A stretch of 47,057 bases of DNA from Steroidobacteraceae bacterium (GTDB lineage Bacteria; Chloroflexota; Limnocylindria; QHBO01): assembly GCA_025935615.1 (NCBI GenBank), contig JAICUY010000004.1, forward strand, positions 1 to 47,057, in the 5' to 3' direction. A program made the translations under genes and the position numbers. Shown piece after piece: positions 37,397-44,571 of the stretch. Below the pieces are notes generated by a model. That model saw only the letters and a program-made list of their open reading frames with translations. It was not told the DNA's origin and searched no databases. Each line of letters begins with the position of its first letter. The first letter of the stretch is position 1.

Positions 37397-37409
37397 GACG
37401 CGGCACTGT

Positions 37410-37496
37410 GCCGGAGTGGCGGAACAGGCAGACGCGACGGTCTCAAACACCGTTGAGGGAAACCTCTTGTGGGTTCGACCCCCACCTCCGGTACCA
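37410..37496 (+). tRNA. tRNA-Leu (anticodon CAA)
   Basis: Class II tRNA: acceptor GCCGGAG pairs with CTCCGGT (first pair G.U), anticodon stem ACGGT/ACCGT with loop CTCAAAC (anticodon CAA), long variable arm, T-loop GGTTCGACCCC and encoded CCA (37494-37496). It is separate from the array at the window start. Confidence 0.96.
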
Positions 37497-37550
37497 GCCC
37501 TGCTAGGCTGGCGCGGCCCAACCGTCGCTTGAGGGAGTGCGGACCGATCC

Positions 37551-38234
37551 ATGACCGGCGACAGCGTCGAGTGCTTCAACTGTGGGCGCCCGAATCCTGC
37601 CTGGGCGCGCGTCTGCCGATACTGTGGCGTCCCCCTTGTCGCCGGTGACGCCGCCGCCGTCAACAGCGGTCCATTCCCCACCGACCAGCATTCGCTGCTC
37701 TCGATGGGCGCCGCCATCGCCACCATCGTGGCGGCGGTGATCGTCGGGGTGATCTTCTCGAACATCAACCCGACCGATCCAACGGTGGGCCTGGCACCCA
37801 GCCCCACGCCGCAGGCCTCCCAGCCGGTGCCGTCGGCCTCGACCGAGCCGAGCGCCGAGCCGACCAAGACGCCCAAGCCCACGCCCAAGCTGCCCGGCAC
37901 GGTTGCCTTCGGGACCGGGGTCGACTCGTCGTCCTGCAAGCTCACCGACGAGACCAACACGTTCGGGCCGGGGACCGGATTCGCCCACGTCATCACCCTG
38001 GACGAGCCCTTCGGCGTCAACCAGCTCACCGAGCGCATCAGCCGGATCCGCAAGAACGGCACGACCAAGGTCGTGGAGGAAGGGGCGAACCGCGCACCGG
38101 CTGACGAGCATGTCGTCTGCTACGCGGTCCGCAGCAACGACGTCATCTCCAACTGGGGCACCGGCCGCTTCCTGATGCGCGTCTACCGCGGCGACGAGGA
38201 GATCGCCTCGGCGAGGTTCCGCCTCACCGACTAG
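37551..38234 (+). CDS. zinc-ribbon membrane protein with Pro-rich stalk (hypothetical)
   Basis: 227 aa. A cytoplasmic zinc ribbon (C8-x2-C11 and C22-x2-C25), a membrane helix (~51-72), a Pro/Thr/Ser-rich stalk (~80-118) and a ~110-residue extracytoplasmic domain with two Cys residues (SSCKLTDE, VVCYAV). The layout resembles zinc-ribbon membrane proteins of unknown function that are frequent in Actinobacteria and Chloroflexota. The start follows GAGGGAG by 13 nt, somewhat far. Its last 11 bp overlap the convergent hydrolase gene. Confidence 0.75.
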   Translation: MTGDSVECFNCGRPNPAWARVCRYCGVPLVAGDAAAVNSGPFPTDQHSLLSMGAAIATIVAAVIVGVIFSNINPTDPTVGLAPSPTPQASQPVPSASTEPSAEPTKTPKPTPKLPGTVAFGTGVDSSSCKLTDETNTFGPGTGFAHVITLDEPFGVNQLTERISRIRKNGTTKVVEEGANRAPADEHVVCYAVRSNDVISNWGTGRFLMRVYRGDEEIASARFRLTD

Positions 38235-39102
38235 CGGGTTCGTCCCGGCGGCTGCCGTCCACCGTCGCGATCTCCGACCAGGCGCCGGCATACAGATCGG
38301 CACGGATCGGCAGGTAGCCCGGATACTCGGTTCGGTTCTGCGCGATGACTCGCGAGTCGAGCGTGACGAGGGCGACGGGATCGGTCGTCTCGACGAGCAT
38401 CTCGCCGTCCGGGTCGACCGCTACCGATGGCCCGCCGATCAGGACACCCTCCTCGGGGTGCGGCCGGTTGACGCTGATCACGTACACGCAGCTCGTCAAC
38501 GCGATGGCACGGAAGACGATCCGCCACCGCGCATAGGTCGCTTCCTCGGTGGCACGTGGCGCCAGGACGGCGTGCACGCCCTGGGCGCCCAGGAGGTGCG
38601 ACCCCTCCGGGCGGTTGATATCGCTGCAGATCTGGACGCCCACGGGCAGCCCGAACACATCGATGCGCCGGGGCGCCTGTGTCCCCGGCCGGTAGTGGCT
38701 CGTCTCCCAGAAGCCGGGCTCCTCGGGCAGATGCAGCTTCTCGTAGGTCGCGCACAGCTCACCGGTGCGGTCAAAGACGAGCGCGCGGCTCGTTCGCCTG
38801 CCGTCGTCAGCCCGGTGGATGATGCCGCCCACCAGACCGATGCCGGCCTCGCGCGCGGCGTACGCCTGCGTCTGCATCCGCGGACCACCCATCGGTTCGG
38901 CGTCCGCCTCGACAGCATCCTTTGTCGCCGGCCGCCACGGGTTGAGCGGAAGCTCGGGAAGCACGGCGACGTCGGCACCCTGCTCGGCAGCTTCGGTCAG
39001 TCGCTCGCGGAGCCGCTGCTGGCCGTCCGGTTCCCAGAAGACCTCCGAAATGAGCGCGACGGTGAGCTTGCCATCGGTCCGAGGCGCGGGCGTATCGGTC
39101 AT
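38224..39102 (-). CDS. carbon-nitrogen hydrolase (nitrilase superfamily)
   Basis: 292 aa. The catalytic triad is visible: E50 (VLPELPLNPW), K122 (YEKLHLPEEPGFWE) and C159 (VGVQICSDINRPEG). The superfamily cleaves nitriles, amides or carbamoyl groups, and the exact substrate cannot be assigned. The upstream region (39103-39472) has no gene and is rich in repeats. Its 3' end overlaps the convergent zinc-ribbon gene by 11 bp. Confidence 0.88.
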   Translation of the reverse strand: MTDTPAPRTDGKLTVALISEVFWEPDGQQRLRERLTEAAEQGADVAVLPELPLNPWRPATKDAVEADAEPMGGPRMQTQAYAAREAGIGLVGGIIHRADDGRRTSRALVFDRTGELCATYEKLHLPEEPGFWETSHYRPGTQAPRRIDVFGLPVGVQICSDINRPEGSHLLGAQGVHAVLAPRATEEATYARWRIVFRAIALTSCVYVISVNRPHPEEGVLIGGPSVAVDPDGEMLVETTDPVALVTLDSRVIAQNRTEYPGYLPIRADLYAGAWSEIATVDGSRRDEPASR

Positions 39103-39148
39103 GCGCGGAGCCTACCCGCTCCGTGGCTCGCCCGCCCAGTCGCGCGCC

Positions 39149-39181
39149 GAACCGTTCGGATTCACGCCAGGCGACCATTCG
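39149..39181. repeat. 33-bp direct repeat, copy 1
   Basis: Matches the copy at 39320-39352 at 29 of 33 positions, 171 bp apart. The shared core is GATTCACGCCA then G/C then GCGACCATTCG. Next to the core is the palindrome CGAACCGTTCG. Confidence 0.6.
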
Positions 39182-39319
39182 GGCGCGCGCTTGTTGCTTC
39201 GAAGGTACGGTCGCTGAACATGACGCGCTGTCCGTGAGGTTCGCCCTTCGCGGGCGGGCAGCACAGGCTTGGGTCCGTCGGCCTTCGGGCGCCCTGCCGA
39301 GCGGTCTCTTGTGGTTCGC

Positions 39320-39352
39320 GAAACGTCCCGATTCACGCCACGCGACCATTCG
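39320..39352. repeat. 33-bp direct repeat, copy 2
   Basis: Second copy of the repeat described at 39149-39181, in the same orientation. Its left edge overlaps the perfect palindrome TTCGCGAA (39315-39322). Confidence 0.6.
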
Positions 39353-39381
39353 CAGCGGACGCCGAGCCTGCGAGCCTCCGA

Positions 39382-39400
39382 ATTCACGCCTCACGTGAAT
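39382..39400. repeat. palindrome ATTCACG-CCTCA-CGTGAAT
   Basis: A 7-bp perfect inverted repeat with a 5-nt centre, sharing TTCACGCCT-S-ACGTGAA with the palindrome at 39453-39473. Could be a dimeric-regulator operator or a REP-type element. Confidence 0.6.
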
Positions 39401-39452
39401 GGGAACTCTTCTACCGCAGAATGAGCGCGAGGAGAGCACCCGTATGGGAGCG

Positions 39453-39473
39453 ATTTCACGCCTGACGTGAAAT
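39453..39473. repeat. palindrome ATTTCACG-CCTGA-CGTGAAAT after a stop codon
   Basis: An 8-bp perfect inverted repeat with a 5-nt centre. It touches the TGA stop of the minus-strand gene at 39473. On that strand no T-run follows, so it is not a standard intrinsic terminator. Confidence 0.6.
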
Positions 39474-39811
39474 CAGCCCTTTGGATGCGAACCGCCGCCA
39501 TCGCCATTCGAAGGACCGCCGTCGACAGCGGCCCGGAGCAGACCGATGTAGTAGGAGGCGTTCCGCGTGACGTCGGCGTAGTCGGATGGGCGCAGCGAGC
39601 CGAGCTTGTTATAGCGCTCGACGAATCGCTCGGCGGCCTTGCGGCCATCGGTCTGGCCCCAGCCACTCGACTCGGGCGTGAAGAACGGGCAGTTCTCAAC
39701 CGTCGATACGCCGACGGTGAATCCCTTGCCACGGACCGTCTCGAGCCGCTGCCCCTCGAAGCGGCGCGCGAGGTCCAGCAGTCCCTGGTACGTCATCGAC
39801 GAGCGCCCCAC
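39473..39811 (-). CDS. hypothetical protein next to the Rieske oxygenase
   Basis: 112 aa from GTG at 39811, with GGGGAG 7 nt upstream (this overlaps the Rieske stop region); a Met at 39796 is also possible. Not recognised. It has a helical N-terminus (TYQGLLDLARRFEGQRLETVRGKGFTVGV) and a Gly-rich tail. Starting only 4 nt after the Rieske gene, it is probably co-transcribed and could be a small partner of it. Confidence 0.6.
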   Translation of the reverse strand: MGRSSMTYQGLLDLARRFEGQRLETVRGKGFTVGVSTVENCPFFTPESSGWGQTDGRKAAERFVERYNKLGSLRPSDYADVTRNASYYIGLLRAAVDGGPSNGDGGGSHPKG

Positions 39812-39815
39812 CGCC

Positions 39816-40901
39816 CTACTCCCCCAGGAACTCGCGGATCAACGACTGGAAGTGATAGACGCCGTTCTCGCGCTTCGCGCTGAATCGGCCGGTGTCGTAC
39901 GAGCGCGAGCGCAGGCCGCGCTGCACCTGCTCGCAGATGACGATGTCCTCCTGCTGGATCTCGTCCGAGAAGGCGATCGTCTGCTGCATGCTCTCCCAGC
40001 CCGGCCCGGTGCCTGGCTCGGCGAAGAACCACTCGAAGATGGTCAGGGTCCTGTCCGGACCGACAGGCAGGATCACGTTCGACGACATGTTGTCCTGGTA
40101 GATGTTGAACATCGTGTTGGGAAAGAGCCAGTAGTAGAGCGCCGACTCCTCCGCTCCTGGCTGCCGCAGGTAGCGACGGTCGACCCCGATCTCCTGCCCC
40201 GGCTTCAGCTCGCGGATGGGGGCGTGCTGCTTGGAGTAGAAGCGAAACTCTTCCACCCGGTAGTTGTCGTAGTCGAGCTCCTTGAACAGGCTCGGGTGCG
40301 CGATCGGCAGGTGGTAGCCCTCGAGGTAGTTGTCGACGTAGACCTTCCAGTTGCAGTCGATCAGATAGTCGCGGCGCTCGACCAGGCGCATGGACTCGAC
40401 GTCGTAGCCCGCGGCCGCCACCTCGTCCGGAATGGCGCCCATCACCTCGCGCAACGGCGGAGCCGAGTCGGAGAGATTGACGAAGACGAACGGCCCCCAT
40501 CGGTCGACCCGCACCGGCATGAGCCCGAAGTCCTCCTTGCGGAAGCCATCGCTCTCCTCCATCTCCGGCGCGGCACGCAGGCAGCCGTCGAGTCCGTAGG
40601 TCCAGCCGTGGTAGCGGCATTGCAGCGACTTGCGGTTCCCCTTGGTCAGCGCCACCTGGCCCGCCCGATGGCGGCACACGTTGTAGAAGGCGCGCAGCTC
40701 CTCGTCGAGGCCGCGCGTGATCACGATCGGCTCGTCGAGGACGGTCACCGGCACGAAGTCGCCGACGCGCTGCAGCTCGTCGACGCGGGCCACGAGCTGC
40801 CAGGTCGCGCCGAAGACTCGCTCCTTCTCGTCCTCGAGGTAGGCAGGGTCGAGGTAGTAACGCGACGGCAGCGTTCGCGCGCGCGCCAACGGGATCGACA
40901 T
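39816..40901 (-). CDS. Rieske-type aromatic/quaternary-amine oxygenase, alpha subunit
   Basis: 361 aa. The Rieske cluster ligands are C76, H78 (CRHRAG), C95 and H98 (CRYHGW). The mononuclear iron site is D190-x6-H197-x4-H202 (VDNYLEGYHLPIAHP), with a later Asp in the QQEDIVICEQVQRG region as likely third ligand. Such proteins hydroxylate or demethylate aromatic compounds or betaines; a separate reductase is needed and none is seen here. The ATG at 40901 is 6 nt after TACACT and the gene is divergent from an amino-acid importer. Confidence 0.9.
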   Translation of the reverse strand: MSIPLARARTLPSRYYLDPAYLEDEKERVFGATWQLVARVDELQRVGDFVPVTVLDEPIVITRGLDEELRAFYNVCRHRAGQVALTKGNRKSLQCRYHGWTYGLDGCLRAAPEMEESDGFRKEDFGLMPVRVDRWGPFVFVNLSDSAPPLREVMGAIPDEVAAAGYDVESMRLVERRDYLIDCNWKVYVDNYLEGYHLPIAHPSLFKELDYDNYRVEEFRFYSKQHAPIRELKPGQEIGVDRRYLRQPGAEESALYYWLFPNTMFNIYQDNMSSNVILPVGPDRTLTIFEWFFAEPGTGPGWESMQQTIAFSDEIQQEDIVICEQVQRGLRSRSYDTGRFSAKRENGVYHFQSLIREFLGE

Positions 40902-40907
40902 GCGCCG

Positions 40908-40913
40908 AGTGTA
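40908..40913 (-). promoter_or_regulatory. -10 box (TACACT) for the Rieske gene
   Basis: Minus-strand TACACT ends exactly 6 nt before the ATG, with no ribosome-binding site, so a leaderless transcript is predicted. Confidence 0.5.
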
Positions 40914-40935
40914 TCGGTCGAGCAAGCGCCTGACC

Positions 40936-40964
40936 GATGCAGTAGCGGCATCGGATGCAGTAGC
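40936..40964. repeat. perfect 11-bp direct repeat in the oxygenase/importer divergent region
   Basis: GATGCAGTAGC occurs at 40936-40946 and 40954-40964, 18 bp apart, between the divergent Rieske and substrate-binding-protein genes. The second copy contains TAG of TAGCCT (40961-40966), a possible -10 box for the importer. Confidence 0.55.
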
Positions 40965-41016
40965 CTTGTCCACAATCGCGCCCGGACCTACGCGACCCGG
41001 GGCCACTGGAGGATCC

Positions 41017-41964
41017 ATGTTCCGCGCCACCCGTCCGATCACCGTCCTGGCGACAGCCATCCTGGCTCTGCTCACGGCGTGCAGCGGCACGTCGCCGAGC
41101 CCGACAACATCGCTTCCCACGGGTGCACCGAGCGGCAGCAATGTCGTCTCGCCGAGCACGGCCCCCGGTCCCGTCGCAACCGTGCCCGATGACCAGCTCG
41201 CGTTTCCCGGCAAGCTCGTGGTCTGTTCGGATATCCCCTATCCGCCGCAGGAGTTCTTCGACGACAGCGGCAAGGCGGTGGGTTCCGATATCGAGATCGC
41301 CGAAGGGATCGCCACCAACCTCGGCCTCGAGCCGCAGATCGAAAACTCCGTCTTCGACACGATCATCGCGGCCGTGACCAGCGGCAAGTGCGACATCATC
41401 GTCAGCGCGCAGAACATCACATCCGACCGGGTGAAGCAGGTCGACATGATCCCGTACTTCCAGGCCGGCCAGTCCTTCGTGGTCGCCAAGGGCAACCCGG
41501 CCGGGATCAAGACCGAGGACGACCTGTGCGGCAAGTCGGTCGCAGCGGAGACCGGCACGACCGAGATCGACTACCTGAAGGGCACCGGCGATTACGAGGG
41601 CAAGGGTCTTACCGCCGCCTGCCAGAGCAAGGGCAACGAGCCCATCGATATCAAGGAGTACCCGAAGGACAGCGACGCGCTGGCGGCCCTGATCAGCGGG
41701 AACACCGATGCCTACTTCGCCGACTCGCCGGTCGCCGGTTATTACACCGTCCAGCAGCCCGATAAGTTCGAGCTCTCCGGTCTGACGTTGGACGTGGCTC
41801 AGGAGGGCATCAGCGTCCCGAAGGACAAGAACGAGCTTCGTGACGCCGTTGCGACCGCCCTGAAGTCGATGATGGACGACGGCACCTATGGGCAGATCCT
41901 CGACAAGTACGGCGTCGCCGACGGCGCGCTCGAGTCGAGCGACGTGGTGCCGGTGACGAAGTAG
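41017..41964 (+). CDS. polar amino-acid ABC importer, substrate-binding lipoprotein
   Basis: 315 aa from ATG at 41017, with GGAGG 5 nt upstream. A lipoprotein signal with lipobox LLTAC (Cys22) and a Thr/Ser/Pro-rich linker precede a type 3 periplasmic binding domain (VVCSDIPYPPQEFFDDSGKAVGSDIEIAEGIATNLG; ALISGNTDAYFADSPVAGYY; LDKYG at the end). It delivers an amino acid or related small molecule to the following permease. The ligand cannot be named. Confidence 0.92.
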   Translation: MFRATRPITVLATAILALLTACSGTSPSPTTSLPTGAPSGSNVVSPSTAPGPVATVPDDQLAFPGKLVVCSDIPYPPQEFFDDSGKAVGSDIEIAEGIATNLGLEPQIENSVFDTIIAAVTSGKCDIIVSAQNITSDRVKQVDMIPYFQAGQSFVVAKGNPAGIKTEDDLCGKSVAAETGTTEIDYLKGTGDYEGKGLTAACQSKGNEPIDIKEYPKDSDALAALISGNTDAYFADSPVAGYYTVQQPDKFELSGLTLDVAQEGISVPKDKNELRDAVATALKSMMDDGTYGQILDKYGVADGALESSDVVPVTK

Positions 41965-41977
41965 TCACCCGCGTCCC

Positions 41978-42877
41978 GTGCGAACCGCACCAGGAGAATC
42001 ACTGATCGGAACCCGGCCGGCACGATTGCTGGCCGGGTTCGTCGTCCTGGTCCTCCTGCTGTCGGCGTGCGAGAGGAACGTCTCCTACCAGTACCGCTGG
42101 GACCTCTTCTTCAAGTCCGTCTTCACACCGAGCCCCTTGATCCTGGGCGGCCTTGGCCTGACGGTCGCTATCGCCGTCGTCAGCCAGGTGGTTGGCGTGA
42201 TCCTCGGCGTCCTTGGTGCGCTCGGCCGCCTTTCGTCAGCGGCCCCCATTCGGTGGCTGGCCGGCTTCTACGTGTGGATCTTCCGCGGCACGCCTTTGCT
42301 TGTGCAGATCACGTTCGTGTACTTCGGCCTGGGCGTTGCCGGCATCTATGCCTGGGATCGTCATCCGCTGTTCGGGATCGCCGGCGCCATCCAGGCCGGG
42401 ACCGTAGCGCTGGCGCTCAACGAGGGTGCCTACATGACCGAGATCGTGCGCGCCGGCATCCTGTCGGTGGACATCGGGCAGATGGAGGCTGCCAAGGCGC
42501 TGGGCATGACGTATCGCCAGGCGATGCGTCGGATCGTGCTTCCGCAGGCGGCGCGGATCATCGTTCCGCCGCTCGGCAACGAATTCAACAACATGCTCAA
42601 GACGACCTCTCTGCTGGTCATCCTCGGCGTCGGCGAGCTGTACGTGACCTTCTCGCGACTGAACGGCACGCTGTTCGCCCCGTTTGAGCTGTTCCTGGCC
42701 TGCGCGCTCTGGTTCCTGCTGCTGACGACCATCTGGAGCTTCATTCAGAGCTGGATCGAACGGCGGCTGGGCCGTGGCTTTGCACCGACCGACAGCGGGC
42801 CGGGCTGGCGCGGCCGCCTGTTCGGCAGCCGCCTCCGACCGATCGAGGATCCGAGCCAGGTCAGCGGCGGCCGCTGA
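41978..42877 (+). CDS. polar amino-acid ABC importer, permease with N-terminal lipobox
   Basis: 299 aa from GTG at 41978; later in-frame CTG and TTG codons after AGGAG are possible starts. After a first hydrophobic stretch ending LLLSAC (Cys31), a lipobox-like site unusual for a permease, follow the MetI-type membrane segments and the EAA loop ([25 protein letters not shown]) that contacts the ATPase. It ends in a Gly/Arg-rich tail. The stop overlaps the ATPase start as TGATG. Confidence 0.88.
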   Translation: MRTAPGESLIGTRPARLLAGFVVLVLLLSACERNVSYQYRWDLFFKSVFTPSPLILGGLGLTVAIAVVSQVVGVILGVLGALGRLSSAAPIRWLAGFYVWIFRGTPLLVQITFVYFGLGVAGIYAWDRHPLFGIAGAIQAGTVALALNEGAYMTEIVRAGILSVDIGQMEAAKALGMTYRQAMRRIVLPQAARIIVPPLGNEFNNMLKTTSLLVILGVGELYVTFSRLNGTLFAPFELFLACALWFLLLTTIWSFIQSWIERRLGRGFAPTDSGPGWRGRLFGSRLRPIEDPSQVSGGR

Positions 42878-43692
42878 TGACGCAGATTTCGCCGCACATC
42901 CTCGACGCGCTGGGCACCGTCGGTCCGGCCTCGGGCACCGTGGTTCAGGCGACGGACGTCCACAAGTGGTTCGGTCGGCTGCACGTGCTGAAAGGCGTTT
43001 CGCTGGAGGTGGCTCGCCGCGAGGTGGTCGTCATCATCGGTCCGTCCGGCTCGGGGAAGACGACCTTCATCCGCTGCATCAACCATCTCGAGAAGATCCA
43101 GCAGGGGCGGATCTTCGTGAACGGCCATCTCATCGGCTACCGCGAGGCGAACGGCAAGCTGGTGGAGGATCGCGAGAAGAACATCGCGCGCCAGCGGCAG
43201 GAGATCGGCATGGTCTTCCAGCGCTTCAACCTGTTCCCGCACCTCACCGCGCTGGGCAACGTGGTCGAGGCGCCATTGCGGGTTCGACACATGCCCGAGC
43301 ATGAGGCGCGCGACATGGGCCGCGACCTGCTGACCCGCGTCGGGCTCGCCGGCAAGCTGGACGCGTATCCGGCTCAGCTGTCCGGCGGCCAGCAGCAACG
43401 GGTCGCGATCGCCCGCGCGCTGGCGATGAACCCCGCGCTCCTCCTGTTCGACGAGCCGACCAGCGCCCTCGATCCGGAGATGATCGGCGAGGTGCTCGAC
43501 GTGATGAAGGCGCTGGCGGCGGATGGGATGACGATGATCGTCGTCAGCCACGAGATGGGATTCGCGCGGGAGGCCGCCGACCGGGTGGTGATGGTCGACG
43601 ACGGTCAGATCATCGAGCAGGGATCGCCCGACGAGGTATTCGGCAGTCCCCGACACGAGCGCACGAAGGCGTTCCTCTCCAAGATCGTCTGA
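42877..43692 (+). CDS. polar amino-acid ABC importer, ATP-binding protein
   Basis: 271 aa, with a longer N-terminal leader than most GlnQ-type ATPases (~24 residues before the first strand). Walker [10 protein letters not shown] (55-63), the Q-loop, signature LSGGQQQR, Walker [13 protein letters not shown] and the His loop VVSHEMGFA are intact. It powers import together with the two genes upstream. It is the last gene of the operon. Confidence 0.95.
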   Translation: MTQISPHILDALGTVGPASGTVVQATDVHKWFGRLHVLKGVSLEVARREVVVIIGPSGSGKTTFIRCINHLEKIQQGRIFVNGHLIGYREANGKLVEDREKNIARQRQEIGMVFQRFNLFPHLTALGNVVEAPLRVRHMPEHEARDMGRDLLTRVGLAGKLDAYPAQLSGGQQQRVAIARALAMNPALLLFDEPTSALDPEMIGEVLDVMKALAADGMTMIVVSHEMGFAREAADRVVMVDDGQIIEQGSPDEVFGSPRHERTKAFLSKIV

Positions 43693-43816
43693 GGCCGGCA
43701 TCCGAGGCAGCGGTGGCTTGCCGGGCGTGCAACCTTTCGGACGACGCGATCGTCCTGTCAGTCAAATCCGGCACGCGGCGTGCATCGAGGGCGCCATCAC
43801 CTTATCGAGGGGATCC

Positions 43817-44008
43817 ATGGTCACGCGAAGCTGCACTCATTGTGAGGCCGAGATCGAGGTGCTCGACGAGGCTCGGACGGTGTGCCCCATCTGCGGGCTC
43901 GACCCGGACCAGCCGAAGCTCGGCTTCGACGACGCCCCGGCGTTCTTCTTCTCCCCATACACTCGCCTGGAGCCGATCCCGGTGCCCGTCGAGGGTCGCC
44001 TCTTCTAG
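43817..44008 (+). CDS. small zinc-ribbon protein (hypothetical)
   Basis: 63 aa from ATG at 43817, preceded by GAGGGG 4 nt upstream. Two Cys pairs (C6-x2-C9 and C23-x2-C26) make a rubredoxin-like zinc ribbon covering most of the N-terminal half; the C-terminus is hydrophobic and Pro-rich (FFFSPYTRLEPIPVPV). Function unknown. The 124 bp before it show no other gene. A strong hairpin follows at 44062-44087. Confidence 0.7.
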   Translation: MVTRSCTHCEAEIEVLDEARTVCPICGLDPDQPKLGFDDAPAFFFSPYTRLEPIPVPVEGRLF

Positions 44009-44061
44009 GCTCTTCCGCTCCTCACCCCCGACCGGCACACTCTTCGGACCGGCAACCGATG

Positions 44062-44087
44062 CGCCGCTCCCTTCCGCGGGAGCGGCG
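44062..44087. terminator. GC-rich hairpin between convergent genes (probable bidirectional terminator)
   Basis: CGCCGCTCCC-TTCCGC-GGGAGCGGCG forms a 10-bp perfect stem with a 6-nt loop, in the 90-bp gap between the ends of the zinc-ribbon gene (44008, plus) and the winged-helix gene (44099, minus). There is no clear T-run on either side, so termination may be imperfect or factor-assisted. Confidence 0.6.
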
Positions 44088-44098
44088 TCGTTGGTGCC

Positions 44099-44554
44099 TC
44101 AGCGGGAGCCGTAGACCTGGGCTCGAGGCAGTCGCGCGGCCTCGTCCTCGGCCCGGACCCGGTCGGTCGCCGGCTGGAGCGCTGCGGGCACATCCTGCGG
44201 CTGGCCGCCTTCGTGGCGGATCAGCCAGCGCAGCCCGGCTTGGGTGAGCTCGCCACCGCCGGCCGTGCCGGGCTCGATGAACGGCGCGTTCAGCAGCCGT
44301 CGACCCGCCAGCCGTTCGACGGAGAGCTGGAGCTTGAACGGGTCGATGCCGAGCTCGTCGGCGAGCGGCGCGAGATCGACGAAGCGGTTCGGGAAGAGGC
44401 GCAGGAAGCGCAGGATAGCGGCGTCGAGGGCGTCCCCTTCCGCTGATCCACCGGGCGCGACCTTGGACGCAGCCCCGGCCGATGGCGTGATGGCGAGATC
44501 CGCGTCGGCGGGCTGCGGAGGGCGACGGCGACGCCGCGGTGGTCGGCTGCTCAC
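44099..44554 (-). CDS. winged-helix domain protein (hypothetical)
   Basis: 151 aa from GTG at 44554, 6 nt after TATCCT and without a ribosome-binding site. A basic N-terminus (RPPRRRRRPP) and a disordered segment precede a helix-rich C-terminal half with DALDAAILRFLRLFPNRFVDLAPLADELGIDPFKLQLSVERLAGRRLL, which fits a winged-helix DNA-binding fold. Not assigned to a family. It follows dnaE by 17 nt on the same strand. Confidence 0.6.
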   Translation of the reverse strand: MSSRPPRRRRRPPQPADADLAITPSAGAASKVAPGGSAEGDALDAAILRFLRLFPNRFVDLAPLADELGIDPFKLQLSVERLAGRRLLNAPFIEPGTAGGGELTQAGLRWLIRHEGGQPQDVPAALQPATDRVRAEDEAARLPRAQVYGSR

Positions 44555-44560
44555 GTGGAC

Positions 44561-44566
44561 AGGATA
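44561..44566 (-). promoter_or_regulatory. -10 box (TATCCT) for the winged-helix gene
   Basis: Minus-strand TATCCT in the 17-nt gap after dnaE, ending 6 nt before the GTG; a leaderless transcript is predicted. Confidence 0.45.
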
Positions 44567-44571
44567 GCCGC

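Larger units (their letters stand above)
39103..39472. other. 370-bp gene-free repeat-rich region
   Basis: No supported gene on either strand; the minus-strand open frames crossing it lack recognisable domains. It holds two ~33-bp direct repeats (39149-39181, 39320-39352), two TTCACG-N5-CGTGAA palindromes (39382-39400, 39453-39473), four copies of TTCACGCC, and GC-rich hairpins such as CGCCC-TTCGC-GGGCG near 39242-39256. It lies upstream of the hydrolase gene and downstream of the gene at 39473. Confidence 0.7.

Noticed and set aside
37410-37560. Integration site at tRNA-Leu(CAA)
   Set aside because: No duplicated tRNA 3' end or integrase gene is seen nearby; the following genes look resident.
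39150-39158. GAAC-C-GTTC as a second LexA-like site
   Set aside because: The half-sites are separated by 1 nt instead of 4, so it does not fit the GAAC-N4-GTTC pattern found before uvrA.
38807-39439. Minus-strand open frame across the repeat region containing a repeated MVAWRES peptide
   Set aside because: The peptide repeat only reflects the 33-bp DNA direct repeat; most of the frame lies within the nitrilase gene in another frame and has no start signal.
39103-39472. CRISPR array
   Set aside because: Only two copies of a diverged repeat with a 138-bp interval and no regular spacers; no cas genes in the window.
39453-39473. Intrinsic terminator for the 112-aa gene
   Set aside because: The palindrome is perfect but AT-rich at its base and not followed by a T-run on the minus strand, so I list it as a repeat or operator.
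43713-44114. Alternative plus-strand frame overlapping the small zinc-ribbon gene
   Set aside because: Different frame from the CxxC protein, no ribosome-binding site, Ser/Arg-rich translation without any domain.
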